Assembly (NCBI RefSeq): GCF_030732985.1
Contig: NZ_JASHJX010000017.1
Span: 1 to 64,000, forward strand
Direction of reading: 5' to 3'
Length of the DNA stretch: 64,000 bases
Source: Nioella sp. MMSF_3534
Lineage (GTDB): Bacteria > Pseudomonadota > Alphaproteobacteria > Rhodobacterales > Rhodobacteraceae
In this document: piece by piece, positions 17,193 to 28,012 of the stretch
Numbering within the stretch: position 1 is the first letter of the stretch
Layout of the letters: each line of letters opens with the position of its first letter
Program-made: the position numbers and the translations under genes
The notes under the pieces: model-generated
The model's database searches: none
What the model was told of the DNA's origin: nothing
The model's input: the letters and a program-made list of their open reading frames with translations, nothing else

Positions 17193-17279
17193 ATGACGAC
17201 GCACGGCCATATCAAGACCCTGACCGCCCCCACGGGCGGCCTAGACCTGTGCGCTCTTCTTCTCCTTAGCCGCCTCTGA
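17193..17279 (+). CDS. Leucine-rich leader peptide of leuA (attenuator)
   Basis: A 28-codon frame with eight leucines, including four in a row (CTT CTT CTC CTT, 17256-17267) and one rare CTA, ending with TGA at 17277-17279. It lies 83 bases before leuA. This is the classical form of a leader peptide whose translation senses charged tRNA-Leu. A TAATAT -10 box at 17180-17185 would place transcription start at or next to the ATG, so the leader may be leaderless, as reported for trpL in Sinorhizobium. Confidence 0.85.
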   Translation: MTTHGHIKTLTAPTGGLDLCALLLLSRL

Positions 17280-17310
17280 GCGTGCCTTTCGGCGCGACCG
17301 CTCAGGGGGG
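17224..17310 (+). promoter_or_regulatory. Alternative RNA structures of the leuA attenuator
   Basis: Hairpin 1 is CCGCCC-CCAC-GGGCGG (17224-17239). GGCGGC (17235-17240) can instead pair with GCCGCC (17269-17274), an antiterminator-like option excluded by hairpin 1. Hairpin 3 is CTGAGCG (17276-17282) / CGCTCAG (17299-17305), enclosing GCC-TTTC-GGC. It is followed by a G-run rather than a U-run, so it is not a standard intrinsic terminator. The G-run (17305-17310) is complementary to CCCCC at 17358-17362, between the ribosome site and the leuA ATG. Confidence 0.6.
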
Positions 17311-17362
17311 AACCAGCGCCGAAACGACACAAGACATTCAGGCTAAGACCAAGGATACCCCC

Positions 17363-18934
17363 ATGACCATCGACAAAGATCGCGTGTTGATCTTCGACAC
17401 TACCTTGCGTGACGGCGAACAGTCGCCCGGCGCCACCATGAGCCATGATGAGAAGCTGGAGATCGCAGCGCTTCTGGACGAGATGGGCGTCGACATCATC
17501 GAGGCGGGCTTTCCCATTGCCTCGGAAGGCGATTTCGCCGCCGTGTCCGAGATTGCCAAGCTCGCGAAATCCGCCACGATCTGCGGCCTCGCGCGCGCCA
17601 ATTACAAGGATATCGACCGCTGTTGGGAGGCCGTGAAACACGCCGTTTCCCCGCGCATCCACACCTTCATCGGCACCTCGCCCCAGCACCGCGCCATACC
17701 GAACCTGACCATGGACGAAATGGCCGACCGCATCCATGAAACCGTGACCCACGCCCGCAATCTCTGCGACAACGTGCAGTGGTCGCCGATGGACGCGACC
17801 CGGACGGAATGGGACTACCTGCGCCGCGTGGTGGAGATCGCCATCAAGGCGGGCGCCACCACGATCAACATCCCCGACACCGTGGGCTATACCGCGCCGG
17901 TGGAATCGGCTGACCTGATCCGCCGCCTGATCGCCGAGGTTCCGGGTGCTGACGAGGTGATCTTCGCCACCCATTGCCACAATGACCTTGGCATGGCGAC
18001 GGCCAACGCGCTCGGGGCCGTGGCAGGGGGCGCGCGGCAGATCGAATGCACGATCAACGGTCTGGGCGAACGCGCGGGCAACACCGCGCTGGAAGAGGTC
18101 GTTATGGCGCTCAAGGTCCGCCATGACATCATGCCGTGGCACACCAATATCGACACCCGCAAGATCATGCATATCTCGCGCCGGGTCTCGACCGTGTCGG
18201 GCTTCGCCGTGCAACCCAACAAGGCCATCGTCGGTAAGAACGCCTTCGCCCATGAAAGCGGCATCCACCAGGACGGGATGCTGAAAAGCGCCGATACGTT
18301 CGAGATCATGCGGCCAGAGGATGTGGGCCTTGCCGGGACCTCACTGCCTTTGGGCAAGCATTCGGGCCGCGCCGCGCTGCGCGCCAAGCTCAAGGATTTG
18401 GGCTTCGACATGGTCGACAACCAGCTCAACGATCTCTTCGTGCGGTTCAAGGCGCTTGCCGACCGCAAGAAAGAGGTTTTTGACGATGACCTGATCGCGC
18501 TGGTCACCGATGCCGCCGCTGCGGGCACCGAGGATCATCTGGAACTGAAATTCCTGCGCGTGATCTGCGGCACCGAGGCGCCCCAGTCCGCTGACATCAC
18601 TTTGCGGGTGGGCGATGCCGACAAACAGGCCACTGCGCAGGGCGACGGCCCGGTTGACGCGGCCTTCAATGCGGTAAAGGCGCTCTACCCGAACGAGGCG
18701 GCCTTGCAGCTCTATCAGGTCAGTGCCGTGACCGAGGGCATGGACGCGCAGGCCACCGTGACCGTCCGGATCGAGGAAGACGGGCGCATCGCCACCGGGC
18801 AATCGGCGGATACCGATACCGTGGTGGCCAGCGTCAAGGCCTACGTCAACGCATTGAACCGCCTGATCGTCCGGCGCGAGAAGCTGGGCGAAGGCAGTGA
18901 CAAGCGCGAAGTCTCCTACAAGGACGTGAACTGA
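17363..18934 (+). CDS. leuA: 2-isopropylmalate synthase
   Basis: 523 residues, standard LeuA type 1. It condenses 2-ketoisovalerate with acetyl-CoA, the first step of leucine synthesis. The HMGL-like TIM barrel starts FDTTLRDGEQSPGATM and carries HCHNDLGMATAN and NGLGERAGN; HESGIHQDGMLK marks the linker. The C-terminal LeuA regulatory domain (about 390-510) binds leucine for feedback inhibition. The ATG at 17363 has AAGGA 7 bases upstream. Expression is probably controlled by the leucine-rich leader at 17193. A terminator follows at 18944. Confidence 0.96.
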   Translation: MTIDKDRVLIFDTTLRDGEQSPGATMSHDEKLEIAALLDEMGVDIIEAGFPIASEGDFAAVSEIAKLAKSATICGLARANYKDIDRCWEAVKHAVSPRIHTFIGTSPQHRAIPNLTMDEMADRIHETVTHARNLCDNVQWSPMDATRTEWDYLRRVVEIAIKAGATTINIPDTVGYTAPVESADLIRRLIAEVPGADEVIFATHCHNDLGMATANALGAVAGGARQIECTINGLGERAGNTALEEVVMALKVRHDIMPWHTNIDTRKIMHISRRVSTVSGFAVQPNKAIVGKNAFAHESGIHQDGMLKSADTFEIMRPEDVGLAGTSLPLGKHSGRAALRAKLKDLGFDMVDNQLNDLFVRFKALADRKKEVFDDDLIALVTDAAAAGTEDHLELKFLRVICGTEAPQSADITLRVGDADKQATAQGDGPVDAAFNAVKALYPNEAALQLYQVSAVTEGMDAQATVTVRIEEDGRIATGQSADTDTVVASVKAYVNALNRLIVRREKLGEGSDKREVSYKDVN

Positions 18935-18943
18935 TCACCGAAG

Positions 18944-18970
18944 CGGCCGCCCCACAAAGGCGGCCGTTTT
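18944..18970 (+). terminator. Rho-independent terminator of leuA
   Basis: 8-base stem CGGCCGCC (18944-18951) / GGCGGCCG (18959-18966) with loop CCACAAA and tail TTTT. It overlaps the last bases of the converging dehydrogenase gene. Confidence 0.92.
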
Positions 18971-20019
18971 CATCTCTCCGCGCCGATCTCTCGCGCCATC
19001 TCTTCGATCGCGGCCCAGATCCTGCCTGGCACCATCAGCGGCTTTCCCTGCGCGGCGGCGCAAAGGTCGCGCTCCCGCTCACCCGGAACCTGCACCGGCC
19101 CGCGCCCTTCGGCGGGGGCAGACACCCGGATTTCCGCCAGAATTTCTTCCGCCACCGCCTGCATCGCCGGGGCTTCGTGGTAGCGGCGGCAATCCAATGC
19201 CAGCACCAGCCAGTTGATCTCGCCCTTCAGGACCGGCCCCAGCATCGCCTCGCCCACCAGTTCCGCGATCAGCGCCAAACCGTAGCCCAAAGGCCCGCCC
19301 TTGGGCAGGATCGCCCCGCCGTTGAAATAATCCTCCGGGTTGCAGGACGGCGCGCCGTTGCGGTCGACGATCAGCCCCTCGGGCAGGTCCACCCCGGCGG
19401 CCCGCGCGGCGTAAATCCAGCCCCCCGCCGCCTGCGAGGTGGCGATGTCGATCACCACCGGGCCACGGTCCCCGCCCGGCATGGCGATGCAGAACGGGTT
19501 TGTCGGCAACAGCGCCTCGCGCCCGCCATAGGGGGCCACCATGCGCCAACGTTTGCGGTTGCCGCCGCCAAGCGCAATGGACAGGCAGCCACGCCGCGCC
19601 GCGATCTCACCGAACGCCCCAAGCCGCCCGGTATGACCCGCCCCAAGAACGCCCACGGCAGACAGCCCATGGTCCAGCGCCGCCTCTGCGGCCAGTTCAT
19701 GCGCGATCCGCATCGCGGGAATGCCTATGCCGCCATGGGCCTGAACCGTCAGCCGCCCGCCCTCTTGCCGCAGGATCTCTGGCCGCGCCCTGGGGTCGAG
19801 CGTGCCATCCAGCATCTCCCGCGTGTATTGCAGCACCCGCACGATGCCATGGGATTCGACGCCGCATTGATCCGCCTCGACCAGATGATCGGCCACCTCG
19901 CGCGCAACATCTGGCGCGGCCCCGGCGGCCCGAAACAGGCTGACCGCCATGCCAGCCGCAATATCCGGCGCAACGGCAACCCTGTCCCCCACCCTCAGCT
20001 TCCCGGTTTCCTGGGTCAT
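18970..20019 (-). CDS. Malate/L-lactate dehydrogenase family (Ldh2) oxidoreductase
   Basis: 349 residues, the NAD(P)-dependent Ldh2/MDH2 fold distinct from classical Rossmann dehydrogenases. Characteristic stretches are ADQCGVESHGIVRVLQY (catalytic His), GGIGIPAMRIA, LGAGHTGRLGAFGEIAA and PTNPFCIAMPGGDRGPVVIDIATS. Members act on malate, L-lactate, ureidoglycolate, 2,3-diketogulonate or delta-1-piperideine-2-carboxylate; the substrate cannot be told. Monocistronic, convergent with leuA. Confidence 0.88.
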   Translation of the reverse strand: MTQETGKLRVGDRVAVAPDIAAGMAVSLFRAAGAAPDVAREVADHLVEADQCGVESHGIVRVLQYTREMLDGTLDPRARPEILRQEGGRLTVQAHGGIGIPAMRIAHELAAEAALDHGLSAVGVLGAGHTGRLGAFGEIAARRGCLSIALGGGNRKRWRMVAPYGGREALLPTNPFCIAMPGGDRGPVVIDIATSQAAGGWIYAARAAGVDLPEGLIVDRNGAPSCNPEDYFNGGAILPKGGPLGYGLALIAELVGEAMLGPVLKGEINWLVLALDCRRYHEAPAMQAVAEEILAEIRVSAPAEGRGPVQVPGERERDLCAAAQGKPLMVPGRIWAAIEEMAREIGAER

Positions 20020-20094
20020 GCGCCTGTCGCTCCTGCCTTACCGTTATGGAACGGTGGCACAGAGATGCGAATACCGCAGCAGCTTTTTGCGCGG

Positions 20095-22399
<2,305 letters not shown>

Positions 22400-22433
22400 T
22401 CGCCGCCCCCCGCGGCCCCGTTAACAGGATCCC

Positions 22434-23375
22434 ATGGCCCGAGAGCGTTCCGACAGCAGCCACATCAGACCCGTCCGGCGCCTGTTGCTGGCGGTTCTGT
22501 TCCTGTGCCTCGCGGTCATGGTCCTGATCTGGCGGATCGACAATCCCCGCGTCGAACGGCTGCGCAGCGCCATCACCGACCGGATCGTGCCGAATCTGGA
22601 ATGGGTCATGGCCCCGGTCACCGCCTTTGGCCGGATGGTGGACGATTTCCAATCCTACACGCGGCTCTATCAGCAGAACGAGGAACTCAGGCGCGAGCTG
22701 CAGCAGATGCGATCCTGGCGCGAAGCGGCCTTGCAGCTGGAACAGGAAAACGCCCGCCTGCTCGATCTCAACCGGGTGCAGCTGGACCCGGAACTGACCT
22801 ATGTGACCGGGCTGGTGCTGGCCGACAGCGGCAGCCCGTTCCGCAGGTCCGTTCTGCTGAATGTCGGGGCACGCGATGGCATTCTGGACGGATGGGCCAC
22901 GATGGACGGGCTCGGCGTTGTGGGGCGCATCTCGGGCGTGGGCCAGAACACCGCGCGCGTGGTGCTATTGACCGACGCCGCCAGCCGCGTTCCGGTCACG
23001 GTCATGCCCTCCAGCCAGCAGGCGCTGTTGATGGGCGACAATACCGGCCTGCCGCTGCTGGAATTCCTGGAGGATATCGAGGATATCTCTCCGGGTGACC
23101 GGATTGTCACCTCCGGCGATGGCGGCGTCTTCCCGCCTGGCCTGCTGGTGGGTCATGTGGTGGTGGATCGCGACGGGCGATTGCGCGCCCGCCCCTCTGC
23201 CGATTTCTCTCGCCTGAACTTCCTGCGGGTGATGCGCAGCCATCCGGGCACGTCGTTGTCCGACCCCGGCGGGCTGATCGGCCCGCCCTGGCCATTGCCG
23301 ACAGCAGAGGAGACAGCCCCCAACCCCGAGGCCACTGCCGAAACCGCCCCCCCGGACGAGGCCACCGATGGGTGA
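22434..23375 (+). CDS. mreC: Rod shape-determining protein MreC
   Basis: 313 residues. A short cytoplasmic tail, one membrane helix (LLLAVLFLCLAVMVLIWRI), a coiled coil (RLYQQNEELRRELQQMRSW...LEQENARLLDLN) and the periplasmic beta-barrel pair (VTGLVLADSGSPFRRSVLLNVG...DGLGVVGRIS...LLTDAASRVPV) are all present. It links MreB filaments to the PBP2/RodA machinery. The C-terminal tail is Pro/Ala/Glu-rich. The gene overlaps mreD by 8 bases. Confidence 0.94.
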   Translation: MARERSDSSHIRPVRRLLLAVLFLCLAVMVLIWRIDNPRVERLRSAITDRIVPNLEWVMAPVTAFGRMVDDFQSYTRLYQQNEELRRELQQMRSWREAALQLEQENARLLDLNRVQLDPELTYVTGLVLADSGSPFRRSVLLNVGARDGILDGWATMDGLGVVGRISGVGQNTARVVLLTDAASRVPVTVMPSSQQALLMGDNTGLPLLEFLEDIEDISPGDRIVTSGDGGVFPPGLLVGHVVVDRDGRLRARPSADFSRLNFLRVMRSHPGTSLSDPGGLIGPPWPLPTAEETAPNPEATAETAPPDEATDG

Positions 23376-23901
23376 GGACGCGCAAAGCCGGATCTGGGGC
23401 TATCGGGCCATCTATGTCCTGTTTGGCCTCGCCATTATCTTCTACCGCCTGTTGCCGCTGGAAACCGGCACGCCGGGCCTGCCCGGCCCCGACTTCATCC
23501 TCTGCCTCACGCTGGCCTGGGTGCTGCGCCAGCCCATGGCGGTTCCGGTCGGTTTGATCCTGCTTCTGATGCTGCTCGGCGATTTCCTGCTGCAACGCCC
23601 GCCGGGCCTGTGGACCGCGCTCGCCATCGGGGCCAGCGAATACCTGCGCAACCGCCGCGCTGGCATCGCGGAAACCCCGTTTCTCTTTGAATGGGGCATG
23701 GTTGCGGGCTGCATTCTGGCCATGGTGCTCGGGCAGCGGCTGATCCTCTGGGTGCTTCTGGCCGACCAGCCAAGCCTTGGCCTGTCGCTGATGGAAGGGC
23801 TTGCCACGATCGTGATCTACCCGTTGGTTGTCTTGGTCTCGAAATTCGCCTTGGGACTGGATAAGTTGCCGGTAGTGGAATCAGAGCCCGGGCGGCCATG
23901 A
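23368..23901 (+). CDS. mreD: Rod shape-determining protein MreD
   Basis: 177 residues, five or six membrane helices, the usual size. GPDFILCLTLAWVLRQP and LLLMLLGDFLLQRPPGLWTAL are typical of alphaproteobacterial MreD. Identification rests mainly on hydropathy and on position between mreC and mrdA, as sequences of this family diverge quickly. It overlaps mreC by 8 bases and mrdA by 4. Confidence 0.9.
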   Translation: MGEDAQSRIWGYRAIYVLFGLAIIFYRLLPLETGTPGLPGPDFILCLTLAWVLRQPMAVPVGLILLLMLLGDFLLQRPPGLWTALAIGASEYLRNRRAGIAETPFLFEWGMVAGCILAMVLGQRLILWVLLADQPSLGLSLMEGLATIVIYPLVVLVSKFALGLDKLPVVESEPGRP

Positions 23902-25844
23902 AACGATCCCAGAAAGAAGCCGAGGACAGCGCCCGCAAGATCACGCGGCGATCCATGATCATGGGCGGCTTCATGCTGCTGACAGGCGGCATCCTCGCCG
24001 CCCGGATGCGCTATCTTCAGGTGGAACGCGCCGATGATTTCCGCCTGCTGGCCGAGGAAAACCGCATCCGCATCGACCTGCTGCCACCCGCGCGCGGGCT
24101 GATCTATGACCGCTACGGGCAGCTTCTGGCCGACAATGAACAGAATTACACCGTGGTGATGGTGCGCGAGAATGTCGAGGATGTGGACGCGGTGCTGGAC
24201 CGCCTGTCGCATATCATCAATATCGACATGGCCTCGCTGAACCGCGCCCGCGAGGACATGATGGCCCGCGCGCCGCATGTGCGCGTGACACTGGCGGACC
24301 GGCTCAGTTGGGACGAATTCGCCTCGGTCGCCGTCAATGCGCCCGCCCTGCCCGGCATCACGCCCGAGGTGGGCCTGTCGCGGATCTACCCGTTCGGCGC
24401 CGATTTCGCCCATGTCGTGGGCTATGTGGGCCCGGTATCGGATTACTATCTGGAAAGCACCGGCGACACCGACCCGATCCTGCAAACCCCCGATTTCCAG
24501 GTTGGCCGCTACGCGGTCGAGGCGCGGATGGAACAGGATCTGCGCGGCGAGGCGGGCAATCTCTGGGTCGAGGTCAATTCCGCCGGGCGCGTCATGCGCG
24601 AATTGGACCGCGAAGCGCCCGTTCCCGGCGGTGACCTGCAACTGACCATCGACACCGGCTTGCAGAACTATGCACAGGCCCGGCTTGGCAATGAAAGCGC
24701 CTCTGCCGTGGTGATGGAGGTCGAGACCGGCGAGGTGCTGGCGCTGGCCTCCTCGCCCTCTTATGACCCCAATCTCTTCGTGCGCGGCATCTCGGTCGCC
24801 GAATACAGCAGCCTGACGGAAAACCCCTATCGCCCGCTGGCCAGCAAGACCGTGCAGGGCCTCTATCCGCCGGGGTCCACCTTCAAGATGGTCACCGCGC
24901 TGGCCGGGCTTGAGGCGGGGGTGATCGAGCCCGAGGAAACCATCACCTGCAACGGCTTCGTGGAACTGGGCACCCGCCGCTTCCACTGCTGGCGCCGGGG
25001 CGGTCACGGGCGCATGAACATGGTCGACGGGCTGTCCCAGTCCTGCGACGTCTACTACTACGATCTGGCGCAACGGGTCGGGATCGAGGCGATTGCCGCC
25101 ATGGCCCGCCGTCTCGGGCTTGGGATGCGCCACGACCTGCCCCTGTCCGGTGTCGCGTCGGGGCTGATCCCGTCTCGGGAATGGAAGCTGGCCAACCGGG
25201 GCAGCGAATGGGTGGTGGGCGACACGCTCAACGCCTCGATCGGGCAGGGACTGGTGCTCAGCTCGCCCCTGGAACTTGCGGTCATGACCAGCCGCCTGGC
25301 CACCGGGCGGCAGATCCTGCCGCAACTGGTCCGCACCCTGAACGGCGTCAATCGACGGATGGATTCCTTCGCCGAGCTGGATATTCCCGCAGCGCATCTC
25401 GACGTCATCCGCCAGGGCATGTGGTCGGTGACCAATTTCCGCCGGGGGACGGCCTTTGGCGCGCGCGTCACCGAAGAGGGATACGAGATCGCCGGCAAGA
25501 CCGGCACCAGTCAGGTCCGCAACATCACCGCCGCCGAACGGGAGGCCGGGGTCACCGCCAACGAGGATCTGCCCTGGGAGCGCCGCGACCACGCGCTCTT
25601 CGTGGGCTACGCCCCCGTCGAAAACCCGCGCTACGCCGTCAGCGTCGTGGTGGAACATGGCGGCGGCGGATCGGCCGTGGCCGCCCCCATTGCCCGCGAT
25701 CTGCTGCTGCGCGCCATGTATGGCGAACTGCCGCCGCTCTCGGCCTACCCGGTGGGTCTGCGGCGCGAGATCGAAGAGATGCATGACAACATGGACCTGC
25801 TGCCGCTGGAAGTCCTGCGAAGCACGGGCCAGGTCCGGGCATGA
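23898..25844 (+). CDS. mrdA: Penicillin-binding protein 2 (elongation transpeptidase)
   Basis: 648 residues. One N-terminal membrane anchor (SMIMGGFMLLTGGILAARM), a pedestal domain beginning with LPPARGLIYDRYGQLLADN, then the transpeptidase domain. Active-site motifs are S327-T-F-K330 (PGSTFK), S382-C-D384 as the SxN/D motif, and K534-T-G-T. It cross-links side-wall peptidoglycan together with RodA. ATGA overlaps on both sides (mreD and rodA) imply tight coupling. Confidence 0.95.
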   Translation: MKRSQKEAEDSARKITRRSMIMGGFMLLTGGILAARMRYLQVERADDFRLLAEENRIRIDLLPPARGLIYDRYGQLLADNEQNYTVVMVRENVEDVDAVLDRLSHIINIDMASLNRAREDMMARAPHVRVTLADRLSWDEFASVAVNAPALPGITPEVGLSRIYPFGADFAHVVGYVGPVSDYYLESTGDTDPILQTPDFQVGRYAVEARMEQDLRGEAGNLWVEVNSAGRVMRELDREAPVPGGDLQLTIDTGLQNYAQARLGNESASAVVMEVETGEVLALASSPSYDPNLFVRGISVAEYSSLTENPYRPLASKTVQGLYPPGSTFKMVTALAGLEAGVIEPEETITCNGFVELGTRRFHCWRRGGHGRMNMVDGLSQSCDVYYYDLAQRVGIEAIAAMARRLGLGMRHDLPLSGVASGLIPSREWKLANRGSEWVVGDTLNASIGQGLVLSSPLELAVMTSRLATGRQILPQLVRTLNGVNRRMDSFAELDIPAAHLDVIRQGMWSVTNFRRGTAFGARVTEEGYEIAGKTGTSQVRNITAAEREAGVTANEDLPWERRDHALFVGYAPVENPRYAVSVVVEHGGGGSAVAAPIARDLLLRAMYGELPPLSAYPVGLRREIEEMHDNMDLLPLEVLRSTGQVRA

Positions 25845-26980
25845 GCTATCTTGAATACACCCAGAAGGCCACGCCGACGGGGCTGCGCAAGGTGCTGTAC
25901 CTGAACTGGGCGCTGATCCTCCTGCTGACGGCGGTGGCCTGCGTGGGCTTCCTGATGCTCTATTCCGTTGCCGGTGGCTCCATGCGCCCCTGGGCCGGGC
26001 CGCAGATGCAGCGCTTTACGCTCGGCCTCACCGCAATGATGATCGTCGCCTTCACCCCCATCTGGTTCTGGCGCAATGTCTCGGCGCTGGCCTATGGCCT
26101 GTCGTTGATCCTGCTTCTGCTGGTAGAGTTCTTCGGCACCGTCGGCATGGGCGCACAGCGCTGGATCGACCTCGGCTTCATGCGCCTGCAACCGTCGGAA
26201 CTGACCAAGATCACCGTGGTGATGCTGCTGGCCGCCTATTACGACTGGCTCGATATCCGCAAGGTCTCTCGTCCGCTCTACGTGCTGATCCCGGTCGCGA
26301 TCATCCTCTTGCCGACCTTCCTGACCTTCATCCAGCCCGACCTCGGCACCGCTTTGCTGATCCTTGTAGGCGGCGCGGCGGTGATGTTCTGCGCGGGCGT
26401 CCACTGGGCCTATTTCGCCGCCGTCATCGCCTCGGCAGGCGGTATCGTGACCGCCGTCTTCGCCTCTCGCGGCACCGCCTGGCAACTTTTGCAGGACTAC
26501 CAGTATCGCCGGATCGACACGTTTCTGGACCCGTCCTCGGACCCGCTCGGCGCGGGCTACCACATTACCCAGAGCCAGATTGCCCTCGGCTCCGGCGGCT
26601 GGACAGGCCGGGGCTTCATGCAGGGCACCCAGATCCGCGGCGACTTCCTGCCAGAGGCACAGACCGATTTCATCTTCCCCACGCTGGCCGAAGAGTTCGG
26701 CTTCGTCGGCGCGGCCTCGCTTCTGGGGCTTTATCTGCTGATCCTGCTGTTCTGCATCGTCACCGCGATCCAGACGAAGGACCGTTTCAGCTCGCTGGTC
26801 ACGCTTGGGGTGACGGCCACGTTCTTCCTCTACTTCGCCATCAACATGTCGATGGTGATGGGACTGGTGCCCGTCGTGGGGGTGCCGCTGCCGCTGGTCA
26901 GCTATGGTGGCTCGGCAATGCTTGTGCTCATGGCCGCTTTCGGGTTGGTTCAGTCAGCACATGTGCACCGCCCCCGCTGA
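25841..26980 (+). CDS. rodA: Rod shape-determining SEDS glycosyltransferase RodA
   Basis: 379 residues, ten membrane helices. SEDS-family stretches are MGAQRWIDLGFMRLQPSELTKI, FIQPDLGTALLI (with the catalytic Asp region), ITQSQIALGSGGWTGRGFMQGTQ, LPEAQTDFIFPTLAEEFGFVG and VPLPLVSYGGSAML. It polymerises lipid II in partnership with PBP2. It overlaps mrdA by 4 bases, and its stop codon lies beside the ribosome site of the next gene. Confidence 0.96.
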   Translation: MSYLEYTQKATPTGLRKVLYLNWALILLLTAVACVGFLMLYSVAGGSMRPWAGPQMQRFTLGLTAMMIVAFTPIWFWRNVSALAYGLSLILLLLVEFFGTVGMGAQRWIDLGFMRLQPSELTKITVVMLLAAYYDWLDIRKVSRPLYVLIPVAIILLPTFLTFIQPDLGTALLILVGGAAVMFCAGVHWAYFAAVIASAGGIVTAVFASRGTAWQLLQDYQYRRIDTFLDPSSDPLGAGYHITQSQIALGSGGWTGRGFMQGTQIRGDFLPEAQTDFIFPTLAEEFGFVGAASLLGLYLLILLFCIVTAIQTKDRFSSLVTLGVTATFFLYFAINMSMVMGLVPVVGVPLPLVSYGGSAMLVLMAAFGLVQSAHVHRPR

Positions 26981-26990
26981 AGGATCTGAC

Positions 26991-27923
26991 ATGCTGACCA
27001 TTCTTTTCGCCGCCCGCCCGGACAGTTGGGGCGAGTACGAGGCCCCGCTCAACCGCGCCATTGCCGCCGCCGGTTTCACGGAGTTCCGCGTGGTGACCGA
27101 GGCCCCCCCGGAGGAGGTCGATTACATCGTCTACGCCCCCAACAGCGACCTTCAGGATTTCTCGGGCTTCCCCCGGCTGAAGGCGATCCTCAGCCTCTGG
27201 GCCGGGGTGGAAAAGATTATCGGCAATCCCACGATCACCGTGCCGCTCTGCCGGATGGTCGATACCGGCCTGCGCGAGGGGATGCGCGAATGGGTGACCG
27301 GCCATGTGCTGCGGTATCATCTGGGGATGGATGCCCACATCACCGGCGCACCGGGCCTGTGGGATCCGGTGGCGCCGCCGCTCGCCCGCAACCGGACCGT
27401 GGCGATCCTGGGTCTGGGAGAGCTTGGCACAGCCTGCGCTGAGACGATTCTGGCGCTCGGGTTCAACGTGACCGGGTGGAGCCGCAGTCCCAAGTCCATT
27501 CCCGGCGTGACCTGCTTTCACGGGGAGGATGGGTTGATCGACTGCCTGTCCAGCGCCGAGATCGTGGTGCTCCTCCTGCCCGATACGCCCGCCACCCAGA
27601 ACACGCTGAATGCCCGCACCCTGGCCGCGATGCCGCACGGGGCCTTCGTCATCAATCCCGGACGCGGCCCGCTGATCGACGACGAGGCGCTGCTTGCGGC
27701 GCTCGACAGCGGCCAGATCGCCCATGCCACGCTCGATGTCTTCCGGGTGGAACCCTTGCCCGCAGATCACCCCTATTGGCACCATCCACAGGTCACCGTC
27801 ACCCCGCATATCGCGTCGGAAACCCGGCCCGAAACGGCAGCGGAAGTCATCGCCGAGAACATCCGGCGGTCCGAATCCAGCGCGCCCCTTCTGCATCTCG
27901 TGGACCGGTCCGCGGGTTACTGA
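26991..27923 (+). CDS. ghrA: Glyoxylate/hydroxypyruvate reductase A-like dehydrogenase
   Basis: 310 residues, D-2-hydroxyacid dehydrogenase family. The NAD(P) motif is VAILGLGELGTACAETI, with the catalytic Arg in INPGRGPLIDD, the Glu in FRVEPLP and the His in TPHIASE. The WAGVEKI and RMVDTGLREGM stretches match GhrA, which reduces glyoxylate and hydroxypyruvate with NADPH. AAGGA sits 6 bases before the ATG at 26991, overlapping the rodA stop region, so it is probably the last gene of the rod-shape operon. No functional link to cell shape is evident. Confidence 0.85.
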   Translation: MLTILFAARPDSWGEYEAPLNRAIAAAGFTEFRVVTEAPPEEVDYIVYAPNSDLQDFSGFPRLKAILSLWAGVEKIIGNPTITVPLCRMVDTGLREGMREWVTGHVLRYHLGMDAHITGAPGLWDPVAPPLARNRTVAILGLGELGTACAETILALGFNVTGWSRSPKSIPGVTCFHGEDGLIDCLSSAEIVVLLLPDTPATQNTLNARTLAAMPHGAFVINPGRGPLIDDEALLAALDSGQIAHATLDVFRVEPLPADHPYWHHPQVTVTPHIASETRPETAAEVIAENIRRSESSAPLLHLVDRSAGY

Positions 27924-27951
27924 GCCCGGCAAAACGGCGTTTCGTCTGCAC

Positions 27952-27992
27952 GGGGGGTGTACGGGGGGTGTACAGGGGGTGTACGCATGGTG
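27952..27992. repeat. G-rich tandem repeat, copy B
   Basis: Three 11-base units, GGGGGGTGTAC (27952-27962), GGGGGGTGTAC (27963-27973) and AGGGGGTGTAC (27974-27984), are followed by GCATGGTG. This matches the element at 1-29. It lies in the 89-base gap between two convergent genes. Its G-runs could form a quadruplex, or C-rich RNA when read leftward. Confidence 0.8.
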
Positions 27993-28012
27993 ACCGGCCA
28001 AATCCCCCGGTA

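Noticed and set aside
17276-17310. Standard rho-independent terminator before leuA
   Set aside because: The stem is perfect but is followed by G rather than T, so it is reported as part of the attenuator and not as an intrinsic terminator.
16877-18268. A 463-codon frame antisense to leuA and its upstream region
   Set aside because: It spans leuA, the leader peptide and the attenuator; the sense-strand features explain the sequence.
23817-25784. A 655-codon frame antisense to mreD and mrdA
   Set aside because: It lies wholly over the rod-shape operon, which has all catalytic motifs and tight ATGA overlaps; no ribosome site or known domain is present on this strand.
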